The position numbers were made by a program, and so were the translations under genes. From a virus: 23,423 nucleotides of DNA. Position 1 is the first letter of the stretch. Each line of letters starts with the position of its first letter. Where the stretch lies: positions 1 through 23,423 of IMG/VR virus record IMGVR_UViG_3300015204_000012, one strand, 5' to 3'. Shown piece by piece: positions 1 through 8,650 of the stretch. The notes below the pieces were generated by a model, which worked only from the letters and a program-made list of their open reading frames with translations, searched no databases and was not told the DNA's origin.

Positions 1-1
1 A

Positions 2-571
2 GATGGGGGGCAACCATCCGGCGGAACCGGAGCGTTCGCGGGGAAGGCCGGAGGCGCGCCGGGCGTAGGAGGCGCGTCGGGAGCCTCCGCGGCCGGCGGG
101 GCATCGGGTCAGGGCGGCGAGGGTGGGATGGCCGCGGGGGCCGGAGGCGCGTGGCAACCTGGGCATGGCGCGCAGGGGACGTGCCCTCACTCTCCGTGCC
201 TGCCCGGAGGCCCGCTCCAATCGAACTGCTCCGACCTGGTCGCGCTGGTGGACTCCGTCATGGCGAAAATAGGCAAGCCGTGCACCGGGCAATGGAGCGC
301 CGAGTGCGCGATGACGGCGTCCAACTACGCCCTAAACGTCCCTGGTATGGCGTGCGCCTTCTTCCCAACGCCGAACGTCGACTATTCGCCATGCCCCGCC
401 CCGGCCGGGCAAGAGGTGAATTGCGGCACCGTGTCGAAGTGCGTCGTGTGGCCGTCGTCAGATAAATTGATGACGCAGTGGACGCAAAGCGTGGCCAGTT
501 GCTTGCACGGGCCTGGCCCGGACGCCTACGCGTCCGCTACGGTCATGTCCGGGTGCTGCGATGTTCCGTTA
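2..571 (+). CDS. Gly/Ala-rich linker plus Cys-rich domain protein, 3' part; probable host gene
   Basis: The frame is open from the left edge, so the true start lies outside the window. The first 55 or so codons are a Gly/Ala/Ser linker. A Cys-rich globular part follows, with about a dozen cysteines (for example TCPHSPC, SNCSDL, SECAMTASNYA, VNCGTVSKC, SGCCDVP). This layout is common in exported proteins and lipoproteins of Myxococcota, but I do not recognise a family. Coding character stops at an in-frame TTA at 569-571. In the standard code the frame stays open to a TAG at 797-799, but that extension is antisense to the convergent fibre gene and looks non-coding. I therefore end the gene at the TTA. 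It could also be a bacterial gene cut by phage insertion, or a phage gene. The Cys-rich protein is fairly sure; the function is unknown. Confidence 0.55.
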
Positions 572-2263
572 CGTCCACCCGTACGCCGTGACCAAGTACA
601 CCGCGGTCGCGTTTGCCTGCAGCTGGACGGGAGGAACGGACGCGCTCGTGATGTCGAAGAATCGCTTTTGAAGGCGCAGCAGCGCGGGGTACATGTTCGC
701 CAAAGAGGCGCCGTTGCCGCTGGTGGCGTAGGCCGAGTATCTACCCCACGACTGCCCCCGATGCTGGTGCGACCCGATACTCCCGCCTCCCCCGTTTAGC
801 AGGTGGTCGTAGAACGCGAGGAAGCACTCCTCGGCGCAGATGATCGCGGTCCTTGCGTCGCTCGCGCGGGTGACCACCAGGCGCGTGGTTGGCGCCCCGG
901 TCGCCTGCGAGTAGTGATACGGCGTGACGGCCGGCGTTCCGGTCTTGTCGAGGTTCTGGACGTGGTTGTTGATTGCGTTTGCGAGGTCGTTGCAGTGCTT
1001 GATCAAGTCCGGGAGCGATAGGCCCGAGTACGACACAACGTTGCTCGTGTCCGGCGACGGCGCGCCGCTGGTGTAGTGCGAGTAACCGGTCAGTAGGACG
1101 CGGTGGTTTTCGTACAACGACATCAGATCGACGATGCCTGTCTTCAGCGTGGCCAGGTCTACCGGAATGTCTGCAAAGTCTCCTACGCCGCCGTCGACCG
1201 GATTGTTCGCCACTGACTGGTCGTGGGAAGACGAATAGGTCGCGTGGCCGAAGAACGTCGTTCGCAGCGTCCAGTAGTATGTGATCGCATCGGACAAGAC
1301 CACGAGCGCGGGCGGAGTAAACACGTTCGTGGTGTCCGCCACTGGGTGCACCTCCGCGCCTACGCCGCCCGACGTGTTCACGCGGTGGGCGTTGAACTTT
1401 GAGGCGATGTCTGCAAGGCGAGCGATGCAGTCCAACAGCGTCACCGGGGCCACCACCGAGGCGAGCGCGTTTGTCGCGTCGGCGGATCGGTGCACTTTCC
1501 ACGTGGTCATGCTCGCGTGATAAATGAAGTTTGCGTTCAGTGACAGGAAGGCTCCCCACGAAAAAAGCTCGCTCGCCAGGCTCTGCGACGCCCCCAGGCC
1601 CTGCATATATCCGACGTAGCTCAGAACCACCGCGTCTTGGGTGGCGATCGTCGCCGCCGGCGTAGCTGGCTTGCTCAGGTTGACAGCGCCAGGGAAGACC
1701 GTGTCGACCTGGTCGGCATACGTTCGCACGCTGATGGTGGCCGTGTCCTGGCCGAAACCCACCTTGCGCGTGTGCACCTCGGCAACGGGATAATTGGCGT
1801 TGTAGATAGGCGCGGTGCCGGCCACGACGAGCCCCGTGTACGCCGGGAGCGTCGAGATCTCGTTGTCCAACGTCGCCACCTCGCCCGCGGCGACGTTCGG
1901 AACGTGCCCGCCAAAGGTCGGCACGAACTGATATTGGGTCACGTCGTACGCCGCGATCCTGTACGTCCCCGGAGCGTCTGGGGTGAACGTGGCGCCCGCC
2001 GCGTTGGCCTTCAGCCGGATGTCGGCGCGCTGGGTTCCGAGGGCAAGAGGACCCGTATACGAGGCCGCGGTGCCGGTGCGGTACGCGTCGAGGGTGGCGT
2101 ACTGGTCGAGCGTCGGGATCTTCGAGGCGCTCGGGGCGCTCTGGAGATACCAGTAGACCGATTGCGGCACCGACTGCGAGACGAGCGTGCCTGAAGTCGA
2201 AAGCTGGGTCGCCGATCCGGCGGTGCCTACGCCGGGCGTCTCGAATATTGCGGGGGGCGCCAT
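569..2263 (-). CDS. distal tail fibre-type protein (unrecognised)
   Basis: This 564-residue protein is the last gene of the late operon. It starts 3 nt after the TGA of the previous gene and ends in TAA. Residues about 80-110 contain FTPDAPGTYRIAAY, typical of Ig/PKD-like beta domains, and the first 200 residues are beta-rich. The second half has four predicted amphipathic helices that each end in a similar motif: NAH at 291-293, ENH at 385-387, NNH at 432-434 and YDH at 485-487. A His/Gly-rich turn (SIGSHQHRG) lies near 496-503. I recognise no receptor-binding or chaperone family. The position after the gp48-like gene, where Mu carries its fibre gene S, suggests an adsorption or distal tail protein. 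Role is by position only. Confidence 0.6.
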   Translation of the reverse strand: MAPPAIFETPGVGTAGSATQLSTSGTLVSQSVPQSVYWYLQSAPSASKIPTLDQYATLDAYRTGTAASYTGPLALGTQRADIRLKANAAGATFTPDAPGTYRIAAYDVTQYQFVPTFGGHVPNVAAGEVATLDNEISTLPAYTGLVVAGTAPIYNANYPVAEVHTRKVGFGQDTATISVRTYADQVDTVFPGAVNLSKPATPAATIATQDAVVLSYVGYMQGLGASQSLASELFSWGAFLSLNANFIYHASMTTWKVHRSADATNALASVVAPVTLLDCIARLADIASKFNAHRVNTSGGVGAEVHPVADTTNVFTPPALVVLSDAITYYWTLRTTFFGHATYSSSHDQSVANNPVDGGVGDFADIPVDLATLKTGIVDLMSLYENHRVLLTGYSHYTSGAPSPDTSNVVSYSGLSLPDLIKHCNDLANAINNHVQNLDKTGTPAVTPYHYSQATGAPTTRLVVTRASDARTAIICAEECFLAFYDHLLNGGGGSIGSHQHRGQSWGRYSAYATSGNGASLANMYPALLRLQKRFFDITSASVPPVQLQANATAVYLVTAYGWT

Positions 2264-2266
2264 TCG

Positions 2267-3082
2267 TCAGCCGCCGGGGGTGAGGTAGGGCGCCGTGAAG
2301 GTACACCGCAATCCGATGTAGGTCGTCTCTGCCGCGATGTAATTCGCGCCGCCGGGGCCGGTGAAGATCGCATACAGCGAGTGCGGGGACACGCCGTTGG
2401 CGACCTCGGTAAGGCCAGTGATCGAGAACGAATGGACTGCGTTGTATGCGGTGACCGTCCCTGACGGGTCGGTGGCCGTAGACCCGAGCTGCGTCAGCGA
2501 TCCGTCCGCGGAGCTGAGGCGCCAGATCGCGAGGGTAGGCATATTCGCCGGCAGCGCCACGAAGCCGCCGCCGCTGCCGCCGAAGATTGTCACGGTCACG
2601 ACGGAGAGCGTGGCCAGATCCACAACGTTTGTGATCGGCAGATAGAGCGCCGCGTTTCCGGTGGTGCAGTTGTAGCCGCCCTTGCCGATTACCCACGGGA
2701 AGCCGTCCGTTGGCAGCCCGCCGCGGAACGCTGGCGCGCGCTGCGCTCGGAAAACGGTCAGCGGCGCCGGGTAGCTCGGAAGCCCGCCGCCAGCTAGGCC
2801 GAGCTTCAGCGCGGCGCCCGGGAGCGCCAGGCCTCCCGTCCCCGTGGTCGTGACGACCAGGTCCAGGTTGAACAAGCCGAACGCGACCTGACTCGCCGAG
2901 TTGTCGGTCATGTCGAACGTCAACAGGTTGCCGCCGCCGCGGATGATCGCCGCGCCGGTGAGTGGCGTAGTCCCGCTCCGGGTGAGCGCCGCTTGCTGCC
3001 CGGCGTCAAGAGCGTTGATTTCCGCCGCGTTGAGCTTGTCGAGGGCGTTTTTCGGTGCGGCGAGTGCGGTCGGGTTTGACAT
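2267..3082 (-). CDS. probable tail fibre or baseplate-associated beta-rich protein
   Basis: The product has 271 residues and runs from ATG at 3082 to TGA at 2267-2269. It starts 3 nt after the TAA of the gp48-position gene. A short helical N-terminus with alternating Ala, Leu and Asn (LAAPKNALDKLNAAEINALD) could be a trimeric stem. The rest is Gly/Thr/Val-rich beta-strand sequence, including GGSGGGF near residues 168-174 and an FTGPGGANY segment near the C-terminus. This is typical of phage fibre or decoration proteins, but no family is recognised. It sits between the gp48-position gene and the last fibre gene, so a role at the distal end of the tail is likely. Function is inferred from context only. 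Confidence 0.6.
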   Translation of the reverse strand: MSNPTALAAPKNALDKLNAAEINALDAGQQAALTRSGTTPLTGAAIIRGGGNLLTFDMTDNSASQVAFGLFNLDLVVTTTGTGGLALPGAALKLGLAGGGLPSYPAPLTVFRAQRAPAFRGGLPTDGFPWVIGKGGYNCTTGNAALYLPITNVVDLATLSVVTVTIFGGSGGGFVALPANMPTLAIWRLSSADGSLTQLGSTATDPSGTVTAYNAVHSFSITGLTEVANGVSPHSLYAIFTGPGGANYIAAETTYIGLRCTFTAPYLTPGG

Positions 3083-3085
3083 TGA

Positions 3086-3874
3086 TTAGAGGCTCGTGAA
3101 GTCGAGTTTCGAGAGGTCGCAGAAGAACCCGGCACTGGTTTGCCCTGTGGCAAACTGCGAGATTCCGCCGGCCATCCACGCGGGAAGCATTGCGTCTAGG
3201 ACTTGCAATCCCTTGGCTACCAGCGCGCTGATAGTTGCCTGCGGCACCGAGGCGGGCGGCAATATGTTCACAGAGATAATCGCTAGGCCCGTCGACCACG
3301 GATAGGCAGCGTTGTACTCGCCTGGCATGTCGGCGTTGAACGCCGTAGCCATCGCGCCGTAGTACGCCTTCACGTTGCCCGCCGGTACCTTGCCGGCGTA
3401 GTTCACATCGCTGATCTTGTTCTCGCTGAGGCCCTGATACCAGGAGCCGAAAACACCGACCATCGCGGTGTCGATTCCTGACCGCGTATTCGGGCCGAGG
3501 CCCACGAGGCGCCCGGTGACGGCTGCGCGTCGGTCCGCCTCGCTGGATGCGTCCGAGGGCCGGATTCGAAGGAAGGCCTCCCAGCGCTCCAGGACGGACT
3601 TGTAGAGGTGCTTGCCGGTGTCGCCGTCGACGTAGTCTCGCCGCGCTGAGGTGAGGCGCGTAGGGTCGCCCTGTAGCGTGCGCCGCTGGGTGTCGCGCCA
3701 GGCAATCGCCAGAAGCCGAGCCGTCGCCATGTTCTTGGCGTCGATCTCCGTCCCCGGTCCGCCGCGTAGCGCCTCCGGCCGACCCGACTGGATCGACTTG
3801 TAGAACGTGTCCACTGGCTCGCCGACCCTGCCGCCGAGCTTGAACGGCGTCGGCCTTTTCCACCCGAAAGCCAT
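3086..3874 (-). CDS. baseplate/tail protein in the gp48 (tail protein I) position
   Basis: The product has 262 residues and ends in TAA at 3086-3088, one of only two TAA stops on this strand in the window. It follows the gp47/J-like gene and one small gene. In Mu and P2 the next gene (gp48 or gpI) encodes the protein linking baseplate to fibre. Visible features are a basic N-terminus (MAFGWKRPTPFKLGG), a charged region (TRLTSARRDYVDGD), and a C-terminal stretch with DAMLPAWMAGGI. I cannot show DUF2313 or gpI sequence motifs, so the assignment rests on order. It may instead be a lineage-specific baseplate protein. Confidence 0.6.
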   Translation of the reverse strand: MAFGWKRPTPFKLGGRVGEPVDTFYKSIQSGRPEALRGGPGTEIDAKNMATARLLAIAWRDTQRRTLQGDPTRLTSARRDYVDGDTGKHLYKSVLERWEAFLRIRPSDASSEADRRAAVTGRLVGLGPNTRSGIDTAMVGVFGSWYQGLSENKISDVNYAGKVPAGNVKAYYGAMATAFNADMPGEYNAAYPWSTGLAIISVNILPPASVPQATISALVAKGLQVLDAMLPAWMAGGISQFATGQTSAGFFCDLSKLDFTSL

Positions 3875-3878
3875 CAGA

Positions 3879-4373
3879 TCACCAAACGAACAGGCAGAAC
3901 TCGACCGGGTCCGTGGCCGCGCTCGCGCTGTTCCAAAAGTTGAGGCCCACGATCGACGGCGAAGTCAGAGAGTAACTGTTCGTCAGGTTCGACCCGCTCG
4001 CCCTCGACGAGATGCTGACCGCGCGGATCGAAACGCTGTGTGACTCGGCCGTGCCGTCGTCGCGAAGGTCGCTGTAGGACGAGGCCCACGTGACCGAGTA
4101 GACGCCCGCCGAGCTCCGGACGATTGCCGGCGCTACGCCAAGCGTGTTGCCCCAGACCGCGTCATGGTCGGCAAGCGTCGCGACGCCGGCGGCGACGGTC
4201 ACGCGGCACCACGCGCGGGGCGAGGTGTGCGAAAGCGCGGCGAGGGTCGCGCGGATCCGGTTGAAAAACGCAGACGCTACTTCCGTCGTGGGGTCCTGTA
4301 CCGGATCCGGATCCGAGAACGGGCCCCCGAACGTCGTGGGGATTGCGATGTCAGGAAGGATTGCAGCGGGCAT
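3879..4373 (-). CDS. small baseplate-region protein, unknown
   Basis: The product has 164 residues and lies between the gp47/J-like and gp48-position genes, 4 to 6 nt from each neighbour. The N-terminus is Pro-rich (MPAAILPDIAIPTTFGGPF). The remainder is Ser/Thr/Val-rich and probably beta-stranded, with two cysteines (AWCRVTV and EFCLFVW). It has no signal peptide or membrane segment. It is most likely a structural protein of the baseplate or fibre base. No family is recognised. Confidence 0.6.
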   Translation of the reverse strand: MPAAILPDIAIPTTFGGPFSDPDPVQDPTTEVASAFFNRIRATLAALSHTSPRAWCRVTVAAGVATLADHDAVWGNTLGVAPAIVRSSAGVYSVTWASSYSDLRDDGTAESHSVSIRAVSISSRASGSNLTNSYSLTSPSIVGLNFWNSASAATDPVEFCLFVW

Positions 4374-4379
4374 GGGCGC

Positions 4380-5930
4380 TCACGGGTAGAAGGCGAGTTT
4401 CGCTGTACGCCAGATGTTGGGCGGGTTCGTCACGGATCCAGGTACCACCGGCTCGTAAGGAATCACCGGCGTAGTGCTCTCGCCGAGGCTCCCGAACGTG
4501 AGCACGGACACCTCGGTGAACTGCGCGATCAGCGCGGCGATCTGCGCGGTCGTGATTCCGCTCGGGAAGCCGTCGACGGACCGCGGGTGGCGGTACGCGC
4601 GCGGTAGGAGCACCGATCCAGCGGGGAGCTTTTCGCCCGGGGCGAGCTTGGAGATCAGGCCCTGGAAGAAGTCAGAATACGCAGACGCCCGCTCGCAGGA
4701 CGGGAACATGTAGTCCCCGTTGACGAGACTCGGAAGCGCGATATCAGTCGTCACGGTGTACGAGCCGCCGCCGTTGACCACGATGCCGACGATTCGTGCC
4801 GGGCCGAGCACGACGCGGTTCGTGGAATCGAAGAACGAAACGCGCGTTGTACTGAGCGTCGGCGCGGAAGAGACTTGTACGGTGAACGTGCTCGCGTTCA
4901 CGGCCGTGATCTTGACCGGAAGCCCAGCGGCCGGGCCGGTGCCGCCGTTGCTCAGCGGCCAGCGATCTGCGATCTTATCGACCCAGCCGCCACCAACGCC
5001 GCCACCGGCGAGAGGCTCCGGCAGGGTCAACTTGAAGACCGTAAGCAGGTCCAGGTGAGCCACGGTCGTGAAGCGTCCGTCGGAGTATTCCGGATTGTTC
5101 GACGTGATCGCGTTCGCGACCAGCGTGGTCAGAGCCGAGGAGCCAGCGCGGGCGAAAGCGTTATCGCGGGTGCCGGCGATCACATACGCAACATGCGACG
5201 TCCCCGGGCCCTGCGCGGCCGGGTAGACGAATGCGTCGTACACGCTCGCGCTCGCGGTCTCCGCGTTGAGCCGCACCGCGCCCCACGATCCGCCGCTCTG
5301 CGGGGCCGACAGGCGCTTTTGCAGGCGCTTGCGTAGCCCCGCGTCGTTGTCGGCGTCGACGCCTCCCGTGAGGCCGCTGGCGTCCACGGTCGCGACGGTA
5401 TTCGCGTTAGGCGGCGGGCTCGTCCAGACGAACTGCTCGCCCGGCGGAAGGTTCGTCGCCGATCCGACGTCGATGCCGACCATGGGCACGAGCCCGCCGT
5501 CCGATACGGTGGTCGCGGTGATTACCTGGTAGCGCTTGCCGGTGCGCTTGCTCGTGGCCTGCGCTCCCGCCGTGAAGGTGGTAGTGGCGCTGGCGCCGAT
5601 AATGACGTTGCCCGACGCGCCCGCGCCCGGTGATGGGGCGACGCCGTAGACCCGCGCGAGCCGCACGAGATCCGCGCCGCCTGCCGAGTCGGGGAGGAAG
5701 GCATCTTCCTTGACGCGGTTATTCGCGAATACGGCCGCGACGGCGTTGGCCACGGCGTACGCGTCCGCCCAGCGGTCGGTGCCCTTGGCGGTAGCGGCCA
5801 CGGCGCTAGCCGCCGACACGCCGTTGCGAATGAGGATCTGCCTTTGGATCTGGAGGAAGCCAGATACAATCTGATCGATACTCGGGAAGTCTCCCGAAGT
5901 GGTCGGTGCGAGCGGGGGGACGATTGCCAT
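4380..5930 (-). CDS. baseplate assembly protein J / Mu gp47-like
   Basis: The product has 516 residues. It resembles baseplate J (gp47/gpJ), a wedge component that forms the ring around the hub and triggers sheath contraction. The N-terminal 120 residues match the usual layout: a helical start, then LARVYGVAPSPGAGASGNV and a segment typical of J proteins (TFTAGAQATSKRTGKRY). A variable insertion follows, with a WPLSNGGTGPAAG loop and a beta domain around residues 330-410. The C-terminal helical part contains GEKLPAGSVLLPRAYRHPRS. It is longer than the roughly 350-400 residues of many J proteins, probably because of the inserted beta domain. It starts 3 nt after the TGA of the gp46-like gene. 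Confidence 0.8.
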   Translation of the reverse strand: MAIVPPLAPTTSGDFPSIDQIVSGFLQIQRQILIRNGVSAASAVAATAKGTDRWADAYAVANAVAAVFANNRVKEDAFLPDSAGGADLVRLARVYGVAPSPGAGASGNVIIGASATTTFTAGAQATSKRTGKRYQVITATTVSDGGLVPMVGIDVGSATNLPPGEQFVWTSPPPNANTVATVDASGLTGGVDADNDAGLRKRLQKRLSAPQSGGSWGAVRLNAETASASVYDAFVYPAAQGPGTSHVAYVIAGTRDNAFARAGSSALTTLVANAITSNNPEYSDGRFTTVAHLDLLTVFKLTLPEPLAGGGVGGGWVDKIADRWPLSNGGTGPAAGLPVKITAVNASTFTVQVSSAPTLSTTRVSFFDSTNRVVLGPARIVGIVVNGGGSYTVTTDIALPSLVNGDYMFPSCERASAYSDFFQGLISKLAPGEKLPAGSVLLPRAYRHPRSVDGFPSGITTAQIAALIAQFTEVSVLTFGSLGESTTPVIPYEPVVPGSVTNPPNIWRTAKLAFYP

Positions 5931-5933
5931 AGA

Positions 5934-6440
5934 TCAGACCGGCGCTTTCGTGATTATTGCGAGGCCGCCCGGCGGGCTCGTGATTGACAGGTCGCGCCAG
6001 CGCACCTCGCGCGTCAGCATCCCGCCGTTTGCGAGTATTGACACGGCGTCGACCGCGATCTGCTTGGTCGCGATGAGGTCCGCCAGCGCGGCGTTTACGA
6101 AGCCGATCACCTGCTGCGTCGTCGCGGTCTGCTTCGTCAGGTTGTTCGTCTTGTCGCCGAACGCGGTCGCGTAGGAGAGCTTGCCGACAGGCTGCAACAG
6201 CCTCACGAGCACCTGCTGCTCCATCGCGGTCATGGCGTAGTGCGGCGCGCCGTTGGTCGTGTAATCGACCACGTAGTCTTTGGTGAGCGGGTTGATCATC
6301 CGCACCGCGACGACATCCGCCACGTACCCGAACCCGTTGCCTGGCGAGGGCAGGCCGAGCGGCGTACCGAGGCCGATCCCCGTCAGCCCAGCAGGCTGGA
6401 CGCCGGCGCCGAATGGCTGATTGATAGGTTGGGAGGGCAT
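5934..6440 (-). CDS. baseplate wedge protein, Mu gp46 / gpW position
   Basis: The product has 168 residues, between the spike/repeat-protein pair and the gp47/J gene. This is the place of gp46 (gpW, gp25-like) in Mu and P2. Residues about 52-95 read as in that group: a start with KDYVVDYTTNGAPHYAMTAM, then EQQVLVRLLQPVGKL. The C-terminal half (TQQVIGFVNAALADLIATKQ) fits the wedge core that joins baseplate to sheath. The Gly/Pro-rich N-terminus (about 40 residues) is extra. ATG at 6440 follows the previous TGA by 1 nt. Confidence 0.7.
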   Translation of the reverse strand: MPSQPINQPFGAGVQPAGLTGIGLGTPLGLPSPGNGFGYVADVVAVRMINPLTKDYVVDYTTNGAPHYAMTAMEQQVLVRLLQPVGKLSYATAFGDKTNNLTKQTATTQQVIGFVNAALADLIATKQIAVDAVSILANGGMLTREVRWRDLSITSPPGGLAIITKAPV

Positions 6441-6441
6441 G

Positions 6442-6750
6442 TCAGGCGGCCAAGTCCAAAGGGCACTGCGGGAGCGTCGGGAACGGGATCCCCGGAAGCT
6501 TGATCGACAGGCTCAGGCTCGGGAGCGAAAGCGAGAACCCGGGAAGCCGGAGCGAGATTGAAGGCAAGCTAGGAATAGGCAGCCCAGGAAGCTTGATGCT
6601 CAGCGACAGAGACGGGAGCGCGAGCGAAAAGCCCGGCAGCCGGAGCGAGATTGAAGGGAGGCTCGGGATTGGCAGCCCCGGAAGCTTGATCGACAGGCTC
6701 AGGCTCGGGAGCGAAAGCGAGAAGCCCGGCAGATGGCAGAGCGACCCCAT
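6442..6750 (-). CDS. tandem-repeat protein directly after the spike gene (possible spike-tip or needle component)
   Basis: The product has 102 residues. ATG at 6750 overlaps the spike gene's stop as TGATG, so translation is probably coupled. The protein is built from a 31-residue unit: LPGFSLSLPSLSLSIK followed by LPGLPIPSLPSISLR. Copies start at residues 7, 38 and 69, the third cut short and varied (IPFPTLPQ). It ends CPLDLAA. Leu/Ile alternates with Ser, broken by LPG or LPS turns, which suggests a stack of short beta strands. There are almost no charged residues. The place after gpV suggests something fitted to the spike tip or the inner tube end. That is inference, and I recognise no named family. 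Confidence 0.7.
   Translation of the reverse strand: MGSLCHLPGFSLSLPSLSLSIKLPGLPIPSLPSISLRLPGFSLALPSLSLSIKLPGLPIPSLPSISLRLPGFSLSLPSLSLSIKLPGIPFPTLPQCPLDLAA
6466..6732 (-). repeat. 93-bp in-frame tandem repeat, about 2.9 copies
   Basis: The landmark gaagcttgat (plus strand) recurs at 6495, 6588 and 6681, exactly 93 bp apart. Copies one and three are nearly identical over roughly 40 bp around this site, while the middle copy differs (cagcgacagagacgggagcg). The pattern suggests repeat expansion or gene conversion rather than convergence. The period is 31 codons, so copy number can change without breaking the frame. Confidence 0.9.
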
Positions 6751-7370
6751 CAGAACATAATGGAAGGATTCGGTGGCATCGCCGCGCCGCCGGCGAAAGG
6801 CTTCGGCGCCATCCCGAGCGCCACGAGACCGCCGCGGACGAAGCACTGAGGCGAGAGCACCTGGAAGTGGTCGTCGGCGAGCTCCAGCGCAGAGCCGCCC
6901 TTGGTCACGACGATGAGCCCGTTGGGCCCAAGCTCGAGCTGGCCCCATTGGTTGAACAGGATGATCTTCCCGTCCTTCTCGATCGAGATCCCGGCGTCCG
7001 TTGACGCGCCTTGCTGAAGGAGCGCAATCGACCCGTCCGCGTTGCAGCGAATCGTGTTTTTGCCGGTGCTCCACATCGCGACGTCGCCCTCATTGAGCGC
7101 GCCGTGACAGACCGCGCCGCGCATGTCGCGGGTGGCGGTGATGATCCGTTTTCCCGCCACGTGCTGCGCGATGGCGTCGCACTTCCCGCCAGCGCTCGGC
7201 TTGCTAGGACGGTAGGAGAACCCGTAGTGCGACCAGATCTCTGCGTTGGTCTGGTCCTGCCCATCGGTCTCGCCAGCGAGGCGGATCGACGCGGTGGCGA
7301 TCGCAGGCCCGTTGTCCGTCGCCGTGGCGCCCCAGTTGCTTTCGGAGACCTCGACCCAGTCGATATCCAT
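6750..7370 (-). CDS. tail spike / baseplate assembly protein V (Mu gp45-like)
   Basis: The product has 206 residues: the central spike at the hub, used to pierce the outer membrane. It follows the hub gene and precedes gp46, as in Mu. The C-terminal half holds the short-strand beta-helix pattern of gpV proteins (GDVAMWSTGKNTIRCNADGS, then ISIEKDGKIILFN). A Gly/Ala/Pro-rich tail follows. There is an odd N-terminal OB-like portion with DIDWVEVSESNWGATATDNG. ATG at 7370 overlaps the hub's terminal TTA as TTATG, with AGGGA six nt upstream. TGA at 6750-6752 overlaps the next ATG. Confidence 0.78.
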   Translation of the reverse strand: MDIDWVEVSESNWGATATDNGPAIATASIRLAGETDGQDQTNAEIWSHYGFSYRPSKPSAGGKCDAIAQHVAGKRIITATRDMRGAVCHGALNEGDVAMWSTGKNTIRCNADGSIALLQQGASTDAGISIEKDGKIILFNQWGQLELGPNGLIVVTKGGSALELADDHFQVLSPQCFVRGGLVALGMAPKPFAGGAAMPPNPSIMF

Positions 7371-8647
7371 AACGATCCCTGACTGACCCAGTAGGTCACG
7401 CTGCCGCCGCCGCCGAGGGTCGTCGCGACGAACGCGCCGGTCTTGGCCGGGCTCTTCGTGCCAGCGTCCTTCGCCGCGTCGACGTATGGCTTGATTCCCG
7501 TAATTGACTCGTCAGGCTGCCAATCGAGCACGAGCGTCCCTAGCGGGAGAAGCTTCAGCTTCGTGCGCTTGCCCGAGCGCGATACCTGAAAGGTGCGCTC
7601 CTCGACCCACAGCGGGCCTTCCACGCCCTGTTTCTCGTCGTTGACGGTAGCAACGCAGTCGACGCCATACACGTTGCCGGTGGCCCTGTCAGACAGGCCG
7701 GCGACCGTGCACTCGTAGGAGAAGTAAGACCGCATCTGCTTCGCCAGAAAGAGCCGCGCGATTACCTCTGCCTTCTCCTGCGTGCCGGCGTGTTTGTCAC
7801 GGATGTAGGCCGGGACAAAGTTGCGCACTACGGGGTTTGTGATCATCGAAACGACTTTGCCCTTGGGGCCAGCGCCGCCGTCGAGGCCGCGCACGTACAC
7901 GTGAGACGGGACCTTGCCCTCGTCGAGTGTGACGGATGCGTCTTCCATGTTGTTGCCCTTGCCGACGCCGGTGCTTTTCGGGTCGTGCAACATGGTCAAA
8001 GTGTAGATGCTTTTTTGCGCGTAGTCCGGCCCGGCGATGATCACTCCAGTTCCATCGGGGCAGGCGCGGATCCAGTAGCCGTAATGGCCGAGGATTCGCG
8101 AGAGGTAGGAAAAACCGCCCTCGTTGTCCTGCGGCTTCAGGTCCTTCAGCGCGAGGTCGCGCGCGTGGCGGCTCTCGTACTTCTTCTTCTTGCCGGTGCC
8201 TGATCCGATCGCGACGTCGCTCGGAATGGCGTCGTCGAAGATCGTATACTGAAGGTTGAACGTCTTGACGATGACGAGCTGGACGAGGTCCGCGATTGTC
8301 ATCTTCTCGTCCGTCTGTAGCCGCGGATCGATGTTGCCCGCCACGAACGGCGCCAGGATGTCGCGGCCGGAGATAGAGACCTTCGTACCGCCGTGCCCGC
8401 TGGTCGAGATACTCGTCTTGTCGATCCATCCGGTGAGCTGCGGCTTTTCGTTCACCAGAATCTGTACCGCCGCGCCGTTCGGGAGCTTGCGGCAGAGGTC
8501 GGGGCCGGCGAACTCGGAGCCGCACTCCAACGTGAACTCCTGGCACGGCTTCAGGTAGGAGTCGGTGACCGTCGCGGACTCGAAGAACAGAAACTCGTCG
8601 CCGCTGTCAAGATTGCGGACTTTGAACTCGTCAAGCTCGGCGGCCAT
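7370..8647 (-). CDS. baseplate hub / tail protein (Mu gp44, gpD-like)
   Basis: I count 425 residues from ATG 8647 to an in-frame TTA at 7372-7370. It resembles gp44/gpD hubs: an N-terminal beta domain with NEKPQLTGWIDKTSIS and VSISGRDILAPFVAGN, a LysM-like helical insert, FSYLSRILGHYGYWIR, and a C-terminal LPLGTLVLDWQPDE. In Mu the hub joins tube to spike. Reading past the TTA would add 155 residues rich in Arg, Ser and Pro that overlap most of the spike gene in another frame (to 6905), which is not credible protein. The expected end is at the TTA, which forms TTATG with the spike start, like a TAATG or TGATG overlap. Confidence 0.8.
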
Positions 8648-8650
8648 GGG

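Noticed and set aside
741-2696. 651-codon minus-strand frame overlapping the fibre genes
   Set aside because: Arg/His-rich, crosses two genes in another frame, with no family features.
6905-7369. C-terminal 155-residue extension of the hub protein
   Set aside because: Arg/Ser/Pro-rich and out of frame over the spike gene; it follows the TTA and does not look like real protein.
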